NCBI RefSeq assembly: GCF_947504215.1
Contig: NZ_CANNGO010000001.1
Location: 434,001-498,000, forward strand
Reading direction: 5' to 3'
DNA: 64,000 nucleotides
Source of the DNA: an uncultured Ruegeria sp.
GTDB lineage: Bacteria; Pseudomonadota; Alphaproteobacteria; Rhodobacterales; Rhodobacteraceae
How positions within the stretch are numbered: position 1 is the first letter of the stretch; each line of letters begins with the position of its first letter. The position numbers and the translations under genes are program-made. Under the pieces are notes generated by a model that saw only the letters and a program-made list of their open reading frames with translations, ran no database searches and was not told the origin of the DNA. This document shows positions 17,104 to 25,599 of the stretch, piece after piece.

Positions 17104-17747
17104 GTTCGGAATATCCTTGAGTATTGTGTTTCGTGTTTCATGGACGCGACGTCTGCCAAGAACGCCGTTGAGCTAACGTCATCCAAGCCACCCTGTTGCG
17201 CCCCGTCGGCGATGTGAGCACACAGCGGCGTCAGATTTCGGATCAATCTTTGGGCATCAGTCTGACCCAAAGGCACAAGGCGCGTTGCACATGCGACAAG
17301 GTTGCTTGCGAATGCTTGCAGAAACATCTTTGTCATCAACAAAACGGGAAGGTTCTGCAATCGTGCAGCATGGCCGACAGAGACCGGGTAAGTGAACTGC
17401 TTAAGGTCCAACTCCCAAGTGTTTCCTGTGACAGTCGCGAACGCCTGTCCGAGCAATTGCGTTTCCTTCAACCTTTCCGATGACGCGCAAAAGGCGCGTG
17501 AGGTTGCATCGATGCCGACCAATTCATCGATATCCTGCGCGTTGTAGGCCGCCACAGCGAACAAAGCGTCATTCAGCCCTGAGCCGTGTTCCAGCACATC
17601 CGAAATCCAGGCCTCGGTGTCCTGCGGACCTGTGACCGTTCCCTCTTCTATCGCTGCCGCCAGCCCATGCGAATACGCAAACGCCCCCACGGGATAGGAC
17701 GGAGATAACCATTGGCACAGCGTCAGGATATCGGCATCAGTGTGCAT
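17100..17747 (-). CDS. ureF: urease accessory protein UreF
   Basis: About 215 aa from ATG 17747 ([20 protein letters not shown]). AGGA lies 9 bases upstream and it overlaps the ureE stop by about 11 bp. The alternative ATG 17753 has only 3-nt spacing, and the track start at 17825 lies deep inside ureE. UreF hallmarks '[20 protein letters not shown]' and '[12 protein letters not shown]' are present. It acts as the GTPase regulator within the UreDFG maturation complex. The C-terminus ends 'YSRIFRT', typical of UreF. Confidence 0.95.
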   Translation of the reverse strand: MHTDADILTLCQWLSPSYPVGAFAYSHGLAAAIEEGTVTGPQDTEAWISDVLEHGSGLNDALFAVAAYNAQDIDELVGIDATSRAFCASSERLKETQLLGQAFATVTGNTWELDLKQFTYPVSVGHAARLQNLPVLLMTKMFLQAFASNLVACATRLVPLGQTDAQRLIRNLTPLCAHIADGAQQGGLDDVSSTAFLADVASMKHETQYSRIFRT

Positions 17748-18189
17748 GCCCATGCGTCCTGCCGTGCCCATAGGCCCCGCCTTCGGGGGTGAACGGTTCG
17801 TGTACTTCTCGAATTGAGGCACCAATTTTCAGAAGCATGTCTCTGATAACGTGATCGACTTGGATCAACAGCCGATCCTTCTCGATCTGGCAAGGCGTGT
17901 GGCGATTGCCAATATGCCACGCGATGCGCGTCAGGTCAGGGGCTGTTACCTGCAGAAGCGCTTCGGGTGCAGCCTGTATTTCCACCTCGCGACCGTCATC
18001 AAGAACCAAAACGCCGCCGTGGTTCAAAGAGGTCGTTTGCGCCAGGTCGATAAGTATTTGTTCACCGCTCTCGCAGGTCAGAACCTTGCGGCGCAAAAAA
18101 CGGTCATCATAGGTCAGCGACAGGCAATCTGCTGGCTTGCTGTGCGTATGTTCCAAGTACTGGCGCGCGGTACAGAGAATGACGGTCAT
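17737..18189 (-). CDS. ureE: urease accessory nickel metallochaperone UreE
   Basis: 150 aa. The N-terminal peptide-binding domain ('SLTYDDRFLRRKVLTCESGE') is followed by the metal domain with the dimer-interface histidine ('AWHIGNRHTPCQI'). A short His-containing tail ([11 protein letters not shown]) can bind Ni. This is a modest tail compared with Klebsiella UreE. The gene overlaps ureF downstream and a doubtful ORF upstream (ATGA). Confidence 0.95.
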   Translation of the reverse strand: MTVILCTARQYLEHTHSKPADCLSLTYDDRFLRRKVLTCESGEQILIDLAQTTSLNHGGVLVLDDGREVEIQAAPEALLQVTAPDLTRIAWHIGNRHTPCQIEKDRLLIQVDHVIRDMLLKIGASIREVHEPFTPEGGAYGHGRTHGHAH

Positions 18190-18473
18190 GCGATCGCCCT
18201 CACTGTAACAGGATTGGTTAGCGCCAGATTAAGTCGGCAAGCACGCGATGAACGATTCGATCGCGCCTCAGATCCCTTTTTTTCAGCTCTTCGTCGCTGA
18301 GCGATTACAGGAAGTCGGCTCGCAGAACACGCGATTGAGCTTCGGTCACGCTGCTCAGAGCTGAGTAGATTGACGTAATCAGACTGGGCAGCGAAAAGCG
18401 TGTGCGTGTTGTAGAATGTGCCAGTTGGACCTTTGTAAACGTTGATCCTCCCATGGGCTCTAATTTTTGTCAT
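18186..18473 (-). CDS. doubtful hypothetical ORF between ureC and ureE
   Basis: A 95-aa frame from ATG 18473 (MTKIRAHGRINVYKGPTGT) whose TGA overlaps the ureE ATG. The ORF track extends it to a TTG at 18548. The first ~40 residues look like plausible protein, but the remainder is Arg/Ser/Ala-rich without any recognisable fold. It fills the only large gap (about 355 bp) in the urease operon. It may be a small gene, a decayed gene, or untranslated spacer; I recognise no family. Confidence 0.3.
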   Translation of the reverse strand: MTKIRAHGRINVYKGPTGTFYNTHTLFAAQSDYVNLLSSEQRDRSSIACSASRLPVIAQRRRAEKKGSEARSNRSSRACRLNLALTNPVTVRAIA

Positions 18474-18544
18474 TTCTGCCTCGCTGAGTAGTGCGTGTTT
18501 GCTAATGCTTCGGTTGCTTACGCAGCAACGCAGCAAAATCTTGG

Positions 18545-20305
18545 TCAAAACATAAAGTATCGCTGCGCCATCGGCAGAACCTCGGCCGGTTGGCAGGTCA
18601 GCAATTCACCATCTGCGCGGACCTCGTAGGTTTCTGGGTCAACCTCGATATTGGGCGTTGCATCGTTCAGCAGCAGGTCACGCTTGCCGATGTTGCGGGT
18701 GTTCTGCACGGCCACAGTTTGCTTAGCTAGCCCTAGTGTATCTCCGATCCCCTCTGCTTGGGCGGCCGCAGAGACGAATGTGATCGCCGAATTTTCGACC
18801 GAGCGGCCGTAGGCGCCAAACATCGGTCGGCTATAAACTGGCTGTGGTGTGGGGATTGAGGCATTGGGGTCCCCCATCTGCGCGCAGGCAATGGTGCCGC
18901 CCAGCAGAACCATCTCGGGCTTCACACCAAAGAAAGCAGGGTTCCAAAGGACCAAATCGGCACGTTTGCCTTCTTCTATGCTGCCGATTTGATGGCTGAG
19001 ACCATGTGCGATGGCCGGGTTGATCGTGCATTTGGCGATATAGCGCCGGACGCGTAGGTTGTCGTTCTGGCCGGTTTCCTCAGCTAGGCGGCCCCGCTGT
19101 TTCTTCATCTTGTCGGCGGTTTGCCACGTCCGGATCAGGACCTCCCCGACGCGACCCATCGCCTGACTGTCCGAGGCGATGATGCTGAACGCACCCATGT
19201 CATGCAGGATGTCTTCGGCCGCGATGGTCTCGCGCCGAATGCGGCTTTCAGCAAAGGCCACGTCTTCGGGGATGGATTTGTCGAGGTGATGGCAGACCAT
19301 CAGCATATCCAGATGCTCTTCCAACGTGTTCACTGTGAAAGGCCGTGTCGGGTTGGTGGACGAGGGTAGAACGTGGTTTTCGCCGCAGATCTTGATGATG
19401 TCAGGGGCGTGTCCTCCGCCCGCACCTTCGGTGTGGAAGGCGTGGATCGTACGGCCCTTCATGGCGGCAACGGTGTTTTCCACGAACCCGGACTCGTTCA
19501 AAGTGTCAGTGTGAATCATCACCTGCACGTCCATCGCATCCGCCACGGACAGGCAGCAATCGATGGCAGCGGGTGTCGTTCCCCAGTCTTCGTGCAGTTT
19601 CAGGGCGCAGGCCCCAGCTTTGACCTGTTCTTCTAACGCAGCAGGCAGGGAAGCATTGCCTTTGCCTGCAAAAGCCAGGTTCATCGGAAAGGCATCAGCC
19701 GCCTGCAACATTCGCCCGATATGCCAAGGGCCGGGGGTGCAGGTTGTCGCCAATGTTCCATGGGCCGGGCCGGTGCCACCGCCCAGCATGGTGGTTAGGC
19801 CGGAATGCAGCGCGTCCTCAATCTGTTGAGGGCAGATGAAGTGAATATGACTGTCGAAGCCACCGGCGGTCAGGATGCGCCCTTCGCCCGCGATGATTTC
19901 GGTGCCTGGCCCAATGATGATGTCTACACCCGGCTGCGTATCGGGATTTCCGGCCTTACCGATTTTAGCGATGCGTCCGTCTTTCAGACCCACGTCCGCC
20001 TTGTAGATACCTGAGTGATCTACAATTACCGCGTTGGTGATGACCGTATCCACTGCCCCGTCGGCGCGTGTGACCTGAGACTGACCCATTCCGTCGCGGA
20101 TCACCTTTCCGCCGCCGAACTTGACCTCTTCGCCATAGAGCAATGCATTATCGCCGGTTCCACCGGTTGCGGCGCCCCCCGCACGCTCGGCCGTCAGGTC
20201 ACGTTCAACTTCGATCACCAGATCAGTATCCGCGAGTCGCAGCTTGTCTCCGATGGTGGGGCCGAACATGGCGGCATAATCCGCGCGTTTGATTTGCGTC
20301 GGCAT
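18545..20305 (-). CDS. ureC: urease subunit alpha UreC
   Basis: 586 aa catalytic subunit. With a constant +19 offset from Klebsiella numbering, all active-site residues are present: Ni ligands H153, H155, H265, H291 and D379, the carbamylated K236 ('[11 protein letters not shown]'), and the flap C338-H339 ('MVCHHLD'). It hydrolyses urea to ammonia and carbamate in the cytoplasm as (ABC)3. The start overlaps the ureB stop (TGATG). It should be functional once matured by UreD/E/F/G. Confidence 0.98.
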   Translation of the reverse strand: MPTQIKRADYAAMFGPTIGDKLRLADTDLVIEVERDLTAERAGGAATGGTGDNALLYGEEVKFGGGKVIRDGMGQSQVTRADGAVDTVITNAVIVDHSGIYKADVGLKDGRIAKIGKAGNPDTQPGVDIIIGPGTEIIAGEGRILTAGGFDSHIHFICPQQIEDALHSGLTTMLGGGTGPAHGTLATTCTPGPWHIGRMLQAADAFPMNLAFAGKGNASLPAALEEQVKAGACALKLHEDWGTTPAAIDCCLSVADAMDVQVMIHTDTLNESGFVENTVAAMKGRTIHAFHTEGAGGGHAPDIIKICGENHVLPSSTNPTRPFTVNTLEEHLDMLMVCHHLDKSIPEDVAFAESRIRRETIAAEDILHDMGAFSIIASDSQAMGRVGEVLIRTWQTADKMKKQRGRLAEETGQNDNLRVRRYIAKCTINPAIAHGLSHQIGSIEEGKRADLVLWNPAFFGVKPEMVLLGGTIACAQMGDPNASIPTPQPVYSRPMFGAYGRSVENSAITFVSAAAQAEGIGDTLGLAKQTVAVQNTRNIGKRDLLLNDATPNIEVDPETYEVRADGELLTCQPAEVLPMAQRYFMF

Positions 20306-20610
20306 CAGAGCGACCCCATGACCTTTTGATTGAACCCATAGACTTTTCGTGCCCCGCCGATGGGGATCAGTGAAACTTCGCGGGCTTGCCCAGGTTCGAA
20401 CCGAACCGCAGTGCCAGGCGCGATGTCTAACCGCAGGCCATGGGCTTCTTTACGATCAAAATCGAGCGCAGGATTGGTCTCGGCAAAATGATAGTGCGAG
20501 CCAACCTGTACGGGGCGATCTCCGGTGTTTGCGACCATCAATGTAATCGCCGTCAAACCGGAATTCAGTGTGATTTCACCTTCGGCCGGGAAAAGCTCGC
20601 CGGGGATCAT
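20305..20610 (-). CDS. ureB: urease subunit beta UreB
   Basis: 101 aa from ATG 20610 ([18 protein letters not shown]), the canonical UreB start and length. The longer track start at 20826 is the neighbouring small gene's DNA read in another frame. '[21 protein letters not shown]' and '[10 protein letters not shown]' are UreB signatures. It forms the structural (ABC)3 trimer. The ATG overlaps the stop of the 53-aa membrane protein (ATGA), so the two are translationally coupled. Confidence 0.96.
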   Translation of the reverse strand: MIPGELFPAEGEITLNSGLTAITLMVANTGDRPVQVGSHYHFAETNPALDFDRKEAHGLRLDIAPGTAVRFEPGQAREVSLIPIGGARKVYGFNQKVMGSL

Positions 20611-20768
20611 TTCGGCAGCATCCATAACAGCGTGATCGCAACAACGGCAATCAAGGCCAGACCGACGCCCAACGTGGCATAGTCTGCGCCATGGGCGTGA
20701 AGATGAGTATCCGTATGGGCCATGGCCGGACCGGACAAAACAAGAGCGGGGAACAGCATGCGGTGCAT
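20607..20768 (-). CDS. 53-aa His-rich signal/membrane protein in urease operon
   Basis: Too short for the ORF track. ATG 20768 is preceded by GAGGA, and its TGA overlaps the ureB start. The translation begins [18 protein letters not shown] (signal-peptide-like), has a His-rich segment '[14 protein letters not shown]', then one hydrophobic helix '[19 protein letters not shown]' ending in PK. A metal-binding-like histidine cluster facing the periplasm next to nickel-enzyme genes suggests nickel handling, but this is inference; I know no characterised family. Confidence 0.8.
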   Translation of the reverse strand: MHRMLFPALVLSGPAMAHTDTHLHAHGADYATLGVGLALIAVVAITLLWMLPK

Positions 20769-20785
20769 GGGATTTTCCTCTATAT

Positions 20786-21088
20786 TTAGCGAATGGGGTT
20801 GTGGACGGTGACCAGCTTGGTCCCATCCCGAAAAGTGGCTTCGACCTGAACCTCGTGAATCATCTCGGGCACGCCTTCCATGCAGTGGCTACGGGTGATG
20901 ACCTGGGCCCCGGCCTGCATCAGGTCAGCAACCGAACGCCCGTCACGCGCACCTTCGACCACCGCGTCAGTTATCAGCGCTATCGCCTCGGGGTGGTTCA
21001 GCTTGACGCCGCGCACCAAACGCTTTCGGGCGACTTCGGCGGCCATCGCCACCATCAGTTTGTCTTTTTCTCGGGGTGTCAGGTTCAT
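20786..21088 (-). CDS. ureA: urease subunit gamma UreA
   Basis: 100 aa, exact UreA length. '[20 protein letters not shown]', '[20 protein letters not shown]' and '[20 protein letters not shown]' are the family signatures. It is a structural subunit of the urease trimer. It starts one base after the ureD stop. The 17-bp gap to the small His-rich gene keeps the operon tight. Confidence 0.97.
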   Translation of the reverse strand: MNLTPREKDKLMVAMAAEVARKRLVRGVKLNHPEAIALITDAVVEGARDGRSVADLMQAGAQVITRSHCMEGVPEMIHEVQVEATFRDGTKLVTVHNPIR

Positions 21089-21089
21089 G

Positions 21090-21956
21090 TCAGAGCATCC
21101 AGCATCGTGGGAGGGTGTCGTTGTTCAGTCTTCGCAGAACCGGCATCAGCGCACGGCGAAGCGCGAAGCTGGTTTTCGCCAGCATTCGGATTACCAGCAT
21201 ATCGTTTTGGATGAGGCTCGCCCCAGCAGTGTCTGGCAGCAGATGTCGAACGGGGTCCAACTGGCCCTCGGCCGTAGCCGAGGCAAAGACTACCAGCGCC
21301 ATCGCGCCGGCACCGTTGGCAATATGCGGTCTGCAAAGATGCGCCTGCAGATCACCGGAGAACCGCATAGCGTCCAGGAAAGCAGGCGCCCCATCACGCA
21401 ATATCTCGATCCGGTCACGAAGACGGATGTCGGTCAATGTCTCTCCCATGGCCGCGCGGCCAAAAACCAATGGCTCGACCAATAACATGGTCGCATCCGG
21501 TTCCATCTCGATCTGCAGTCGACGGTCCAACGCGCTGCCGTTGAACAGAATGGTCTCTTGAGGCAGCCAGTTCAATCGCGCACCCGAGCTGACAGTCAGG
21601 TGGTTGGATATCTGTGCGTATGGCCCCGGCTGCGCTTTGTAGGCGCGCTCGCAAGCCTGCGTTGTCAGGGTCAGCGTGGTGCCCTCAGCAGCGTTGGCGG
21701 TGAAGCGGAATGAGTCACCGCCAGTTACGCCTCCGGCTGTGTTAAGCAGAACTGCATCAAGCCCCTGTGCCGATGCGCGGGGAAACAGGCACTTAGAAGA
21801 CCCCGACTGGAGAAGCGTGTCCAAAACCGAGTTTTCGCCCAGTTTTTTTGTGCTCAGGTTGACGACACCCTTCGCACGCGGCGGGTTCGCACCTTGCTGA
21901 GGCAATATGGAGGCAAATTGAGTAATGGGGCACCCGCGGAACCTAATTCGTGCCAC
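21090..21956 (-). CDS. ureD: urease accessory protein UreD
   Basis: 288 aa from a GTG start with GGAGA six bases upstream. '[14 protein letters not shown]' and '[25 protein letters not shown]' identify UreD/UreH, the scaffold that binds apo-urease and conducts nickel from UreG/UreF. It is the first gene of the urease operon and is divergent from urtA across a 346-bp regulatory region. Confidence 0.95.
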   Translation of the reverse strand: MARIRFRGCPITQFASILPQQGANPPRAKGVVNLSTKKLGENSVLDTLLQSGSSKCLFPRASAQGLDAVLLNTAGGVTGGDSFRFTANAAEGTTLTLTTQACERAYKAQPGPYAQISNHLTVSSGARLNWLPQETILFNGSALDRRLQIEMEPDATMLLVEPLVFGRAAMGETLTDIRLRDRIEILRDGAPAFLDAMRFSGDLQAHLCRPHIANGAGAMALVVFASATAEGQLDPVRHLLPDTAGASLIQNDMLVIRMLAKTSFALRRALMPVLRRLNNDTLPRCWML

Positions 21957-22028
21957 TTGTTTCTCCGCTGGCGCCTCGGAACGCTATTGCGCGGGACATA
22001 ATGTAGGCAAAAACCAACTCGTGCGATC

Positions 22029-22066
22029 AATTTTTAACCACGAGCCTGCGCGGTAGATTAAAAATT
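22029..22066. promoter_or_regulatory. AT-rich inverted repeat in the ureD-urtA divergent region
   Basis: AATTTTTAA (22029-22037) and its exact inverse TTAAAAATT (22058-22066) flank 20 GC-rich bases. The arms are about 29 bp centre to centre and 72 bp upstream of the ureD start. The 21957-22302 gap must hold promoters for both urease and urea transport. This is its most ordered element, perhaps a regulator site or UP-like element. I could not fit a good sigma-54 promoter. Confidence 0.4.
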
Positions 22067-22302
22067 AAGCAGATACTGCCGTTTTCCCGAAATGCAGCTC
22101 AGGCTGGTTGCTTACTTTGCTGCGATGCAGAAACCGTATGGGTGCCCACAGTGGGGAAAACTCCCGGGGTGTGTGACGGCTGCGCGAATTGGACATCGGA
22201 CACAACCGCCACACGGAACGCAACAACAGTTGCGGGGATCAGGTAGAAGAAGACAGCACTGTTGTGCAAGTCCTCTTGCTGTGAACCCGCCAGGAGGATT
22301 AC

Positions 22303-23583
22303 ATGAAATCTCTCAAATCCACGCTCGCCGGATCGGTTGTATTTGCGACCATGGCCACCATCGCGCTATCGGCCGAAGACACGATCAAGGTTGGAGTGCT
22401 GCATTCGCTGTCAGGCACGATGGCAATCTCGGAAACCACGCTGAAAGACACCATGCTGATGCTGATCGACCAGCAAAACGCCAAGGGTGGCCTGTTGGGC
22501 AAGCAGCTTGAGGCCGTTGTGGTCGATCCTGCCTCGGACTGGCCCCTCTTTGCAGAGAAAGCGCGTGAGCTGCTGACCGTACATGAGGTGGATGTGATCT
22601 TCGGCAATTGGACCTCGGTGAGCCGCAAATCGGTTCTGCCGGTGATCGAAGAACTGAACGGCCTACTGTTCTATCCGGTTCAGTACGAGGGCGAAGAGTC
22701 TTCGAAAAACGTTTTCTACACTGGGGCCGCACCGAACCAGCAAGCCATCCCGGCCACCGACTATTTTCTGGACGAACTGGGAGTAGAGAAATTCGCACTG
22801 CTGGGAACCGACTACGTCTATCCCCGCACAACCAACAACATCCTTGAAAGCTATCTGAAGCAAAAGGGTATTTCGGATGAGGACATATTCGTCAATTACA
22901 CGCCCTTCGGCCATTCCGATTGGTCCAAGATCGTGTCTGACGTCGTCGCACTCGGCGCCGACGGCAAGAAGGTTGGCGTGATCTCGACCATCAACGGCGA
23001 TGCAAATATCGGCTTCTACAAAGAACTGGCAGCGGCCGGTGTGTCGGCGGATGACATCCCTGTCGTGGCTTTCTCGGTCGGTGAAGAAGAGCTGTCAGGC
23101 CTCGACACCACGAACCTTGTCGGCCATCTGGCGGCCTGGAACTACTTCCAGTCGGCAGACACCGATGCCAATGCTGAATTCATCGAAACATGGAAAACCG
23201 CCATGGGCGATGAGCGCGTGACCAATGACCCGATGGAAGCACACTATATTGGCTTCAACATGTGGGTGAACGCCGCGACCACGGCCGGTTCGACCGATGT
23301 CGACGCAGTACGCACCGCCATGTACGGGCAGGAATTCCCGAACCTGACCGGTGGTACTGCAGTGATGCTGCCGAACCACCACCTGGCCAAGCCGGTATTG
23401 ATCGGTGAGATTCAGGAAGACGGCCAGTTCGACATCATCAGCGAAACGGACGTTGTTCCAGGCGACGCCTGGACCGACTTCCTGCCGGAATCGGCGGTTC
23501 TGGTATCGGATTGGAAAGATCTGGGCTGTGGGATGTATAACACCGAGACCGAGACCTGCGTTCAGACCCTGTCGAACTACTAA
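22303..23583 (+). CDS. urtA: urea ABC transporter substrate-binding protein UrtA
   Basis: 426 aa with a signal peptide (MKSLKSTLAGSVVFATMATIALSA) and a strong AGGAGG site before the ATG. 'IKVGVLHSLSGTMAISET', 'WTSVSRKSVLPVIEE' and 'LLFYPVQYEGEE' are diagnostic of UrtA among branched-chain-type binding proteins. It captures urea (or short amides) in the periplasm. It is the first gene of urtABCDE and lies divergent from the urease genes, so uptake and hydrolysis are encoded together. Confidence 0.96.
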   Translation: MKSLKSTLAGSVVFATMATIALSAEDTIKVGVLHSLSGTMAISETTLKDTMLMLIDQQNAKGGLLGKQLEAVVVDPASDWPLFAEKARELLTVHEVDVIFGNWTSVSRKSVLPVIEELNGLLFYPVQYEGEESSKNVFYTGAAPNQQAIPATDYFLDELGVEKFALLGTDYVYPRTTNNILESYLKQKGISDEDIFVNYTPFGHSDWSKIVSDVVALGADGKKVGVISTINGDANIGFYKELAAAGVSADDIPVVAFSVGEEELSGLDTTNLVGHLAAWNYFQSADTDANAEFIETWKTAMGDERVTNDPMEAHYIGFNMWVNAATTAGSTDVDAVRTAMYGQEFPNLTGGTAVMLPNHHLAKPVLIGEIQEDGQFDIISETDVVPGDAWTDFLPESAVLVSDWKDLGCGMYNTETETCVQTLSNY

Positions 23584-23591
23584 ACGATCCT

Positions 23592-23619
23592 GCAAGGCGG
23601 GCGCGATCGCCCGCCTTGC
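23592..23619 (+). terminator. urtA-urtB intercistronic hairpin
   Basis: A perfect 11-bp stem GCAAGGCGGGC / GCCCGCCTTGC with a 6-nt loop, starting 8 bases after the urtA stop. No T-tract follows, so it probably stabilises the urtA message or causes partial termination, giving excess binding protein over membrane subunits. It is the counterpart of the hairpin after the sugar-binding protein gene. Confidence 0.6.
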
Positions 23620-23643
23620 CTCAAGATATTCGGGTTTCACCAC

Positions 23644-25596
23644 ATGTTACGACTTTTCCTTGCGGGCCTCGCAATCCTGTGCGCCTGCCTGACCGCCAAC
23701 GCTCAAGAGGTTGGTCTGCAGCCGATCCTGCAAGAGCATCAGGAAACCATCGCCAAAAGCTCACGCAAGACCATCAAGCCCGCCATTGACGCAATCGCGG
23801 CCAGCGGGTTGCCGCAGGCACAAGTGATGCTCGAGACTTGGGGTGCCAAGGATATGTGGATGCGTAAGTCCGACGGGCTGTTCTTTTCTGCTGAACAGGC
23901 CGAGGGGCAGTCCTATGTGCTAACTGATTTCGACACGGGCAAGGTCGTCGGTACCATTAAGAAATCCGATTTAAAACAATTGAAACCCAACAGCGGCGTA
24001 CGTGCTATGATCGGGACTGCTCTGGTACAGTTCCAACTGACCGACCCGGACCGAAAGAAGCGCCTGGCCGCTCTGCAATCCATTCAACGTGACCCCGAAG
24101 GCGCTCTGCTCGAACCTCTGCGCGCCTCGATCGAGGACGAAGCCGATGCGGATTTGAGGGCGCGGAAGCAGCGGCTCGAACGGCTGCTGACTATTGGGTA
24201 TGACACAGACACGGCGGCCCGCGTGGCTGCAATTGAAGACATGTCGGACGATTTGAGCGTCGACGTTCGCGCAGCGTTGAACCCGTTGGTCGTTACCTCA
24301 CGAAAGGCTGCTGCGGACCTTCCGTTGAATGTTAATGTCGCCGTCATTCTGGAACCCGGATCAGACTCATTGTCGCGGGACGAAGCGTATGACCTGTTGG
24401 TCGCCAGCGATCTGGCAGCGCCGCCTGTGTCTCCGGACAACATCCGCACAGCTCTGGCTGGGAATATCGACGGTGGCCGCGTGGGTGGCGTCCCGGTCGC
24501 GCAACTGAACACCACCACCGCGCGCGCGCGCGCGTACGCCACTCTGGCCGAAGCCGGAATAGTCCCCGCTTTGGTAACCGAGGCCGATATCGACACGGCA
24601 CTGGGTGCGCATACGTTCTTTGAAACCTATGCCGAAGCCTCTCCGGAAGTGACCGCCGCCGCCGAAAAGGCGCTGGAACAGATCGAACTTAAGGTTGGCC
24701 TGAACCAGTCGCTCGACCTGATGCTGGATGCGATCTCGCTGGCGTCGATCTACTTCCTGGCCGCCATTGGCTTGGCTATCACTTTCGGCGTGATGGGTGT
24801 GATCAACATGGCCCATGGCGAATTCATCATGATGGGTGCCTACACTGGCTACGTCGTTCAGCAATTCATCCCCGATCATACGCTCTCTATCATTGTCGCC
24901 ATCCCGATGGCCTTTGCCGTGACATTTGCCATGGGCGTCGCGATGGAGCGGCTGGTGATCCGCTGGCTCTATTCGCGCCCGTTGGAGACGCTGCTGGCGA
25001 CGTTCGGCATCTCGATTGCCCTCCAACAGCTGGCCAAGAATATCTTTGGCACGCAGGCTCGACCACTTACTGCACCCGGTTGGCTGGACGGGGCATGGGT
25101 GTTGAATGATGTAGTCTCGATCAGCTATATCCGCATCGCGATCTTCGTTCTGGCGCTGATCTTTCTGGGTTTGTTCCTCTACATTATGAAACGCACGCGG
25201 CTTGGGCTTGAGATGCGCGCCGTGACGCAAAACCCGCGCATGGCTGGGTCGATCGGGATCAATCCGGGCCGGGTGAACATGCTGACTTTCGGGCTGGGCT
25301 CGGGCATCGCCGGGATTGCCGGCGTTGCGATTGGCCTGTTCGCTAAAGTGACCTCGGATCTGGGCAGCGATTACATCGTCCAAAGCTTCATGACCGTGGT
25401 CGTTGGCGGTGTCGGCAACATCTGGGGGGCACTGGCAGGCGCCGGGATGATCGGCTTCCTGCAGAAAGGGATCGAGTGGATGAACCCGTCGAACACCCTC
25501 GCGGCGCAAACCTACATGATCGTTTTCATCATCATTTTCATCCAGTTCCGGCCGAGGGGCATCGTCGCCCTAAAAGGCCGCGCAGCGGGGGATTGA
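23644..25596 (+). CDS. urtB: urea ABC transporter permease UrtB
   Basis: 650 aa. It starts with a signal peptide (MLRLFLAGLAILCACLTANA). An approximately 340-residue extracytoplasmic extension follows, characteristic of UrtB and rich in Ala/Asp helices. A LivH-type permease domain (about 355-650) follows with 'GVMGVINMAHGEFIMMGAY' and 'VTQNPRMAGSIGIN'. It is the inner-membrane pore subunit. A (CG)8 tract at 24519-24534 lies inside the extension and encodes Ala/Arg repeats. Confidence 0.95.
   Translation: MLRLFLAGLAILCACLTANAQEVGLQPILQEHQETIAKSSRKTIKPAIDAIAASGLPQAQVMLETWGAKDMWMRKSDGLFFSAEQAEGQSYVLTDFDTGKVVGTIKKSDLKQLKPNSGVRAMIGTALVQFQLTDPDRKKRLAALQSIQRDPEGALLEPLRASIEDEADADLRARKQRLERLLTIGYDTDTAARVAAIEDMSDDLSVDVRAALNPLVVTSRKAAADLPLNVNVAVILEPGSDSLSRDEAYDLLVASDLAAPPVSPDNIRTALAGNIDGGRVGGVPVAQLNTTTARARAYATLAEAGIVPALVTEADIDTALGAHTFFETYAEASPEVTAAAEKALEQIELKVGLNQSLDLMLDAISLASIYFLAAIGLAITFGVMGVINMAHGEFIMMGAYTGYVVQQFIPDHTLSIIVAIPMAFAVTFAMGVAMERLVIRWLYSRPLETLLATFGISIALQQLAKNIFGTQARPLTAPGWLDGAWVLNDVVSISYIRIAIFVLALIFLGLFLYIMKRTRLGLEMRAVTQNPRMAGSIGINPGRVNMLTFGLGSGIAGIAGVAIGLFAKVTSDLGSDYIVQSFMTVVVGGVGNIWGALAGAGMIGFLQKGIEWMNPSNTLAAQTYMIVFIIIFIQFRPRGIVALKGRAAGD
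24519..24534. repeat. (CG)8 dinucleotide tract inside urtB
   Basis: Sixteen bases of strictly alternating CG within the coding sequence of the UrtB extension (reading ..TARARAYA..). Such tracts can adopt Z-DNA and are prone to slippage. The reading frame here is intact. Confidence 0.8.
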
Positions 25597-25599
25597 GCC

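Noticed and set aside
22085-22302. Sigma-54 promoter upstream of urtA
   Set aside because: The best candidate (CTGGTTGCTTACTTTGCTGC) has GG and GC one base too far apart, and no NtrC-like site was convincing.
24367-25509. 380-aa minus-strand ORF
   Set aside because: Antisense to urtB; His/Arg/Asp-rich translation typical of a GC-rich shadow.
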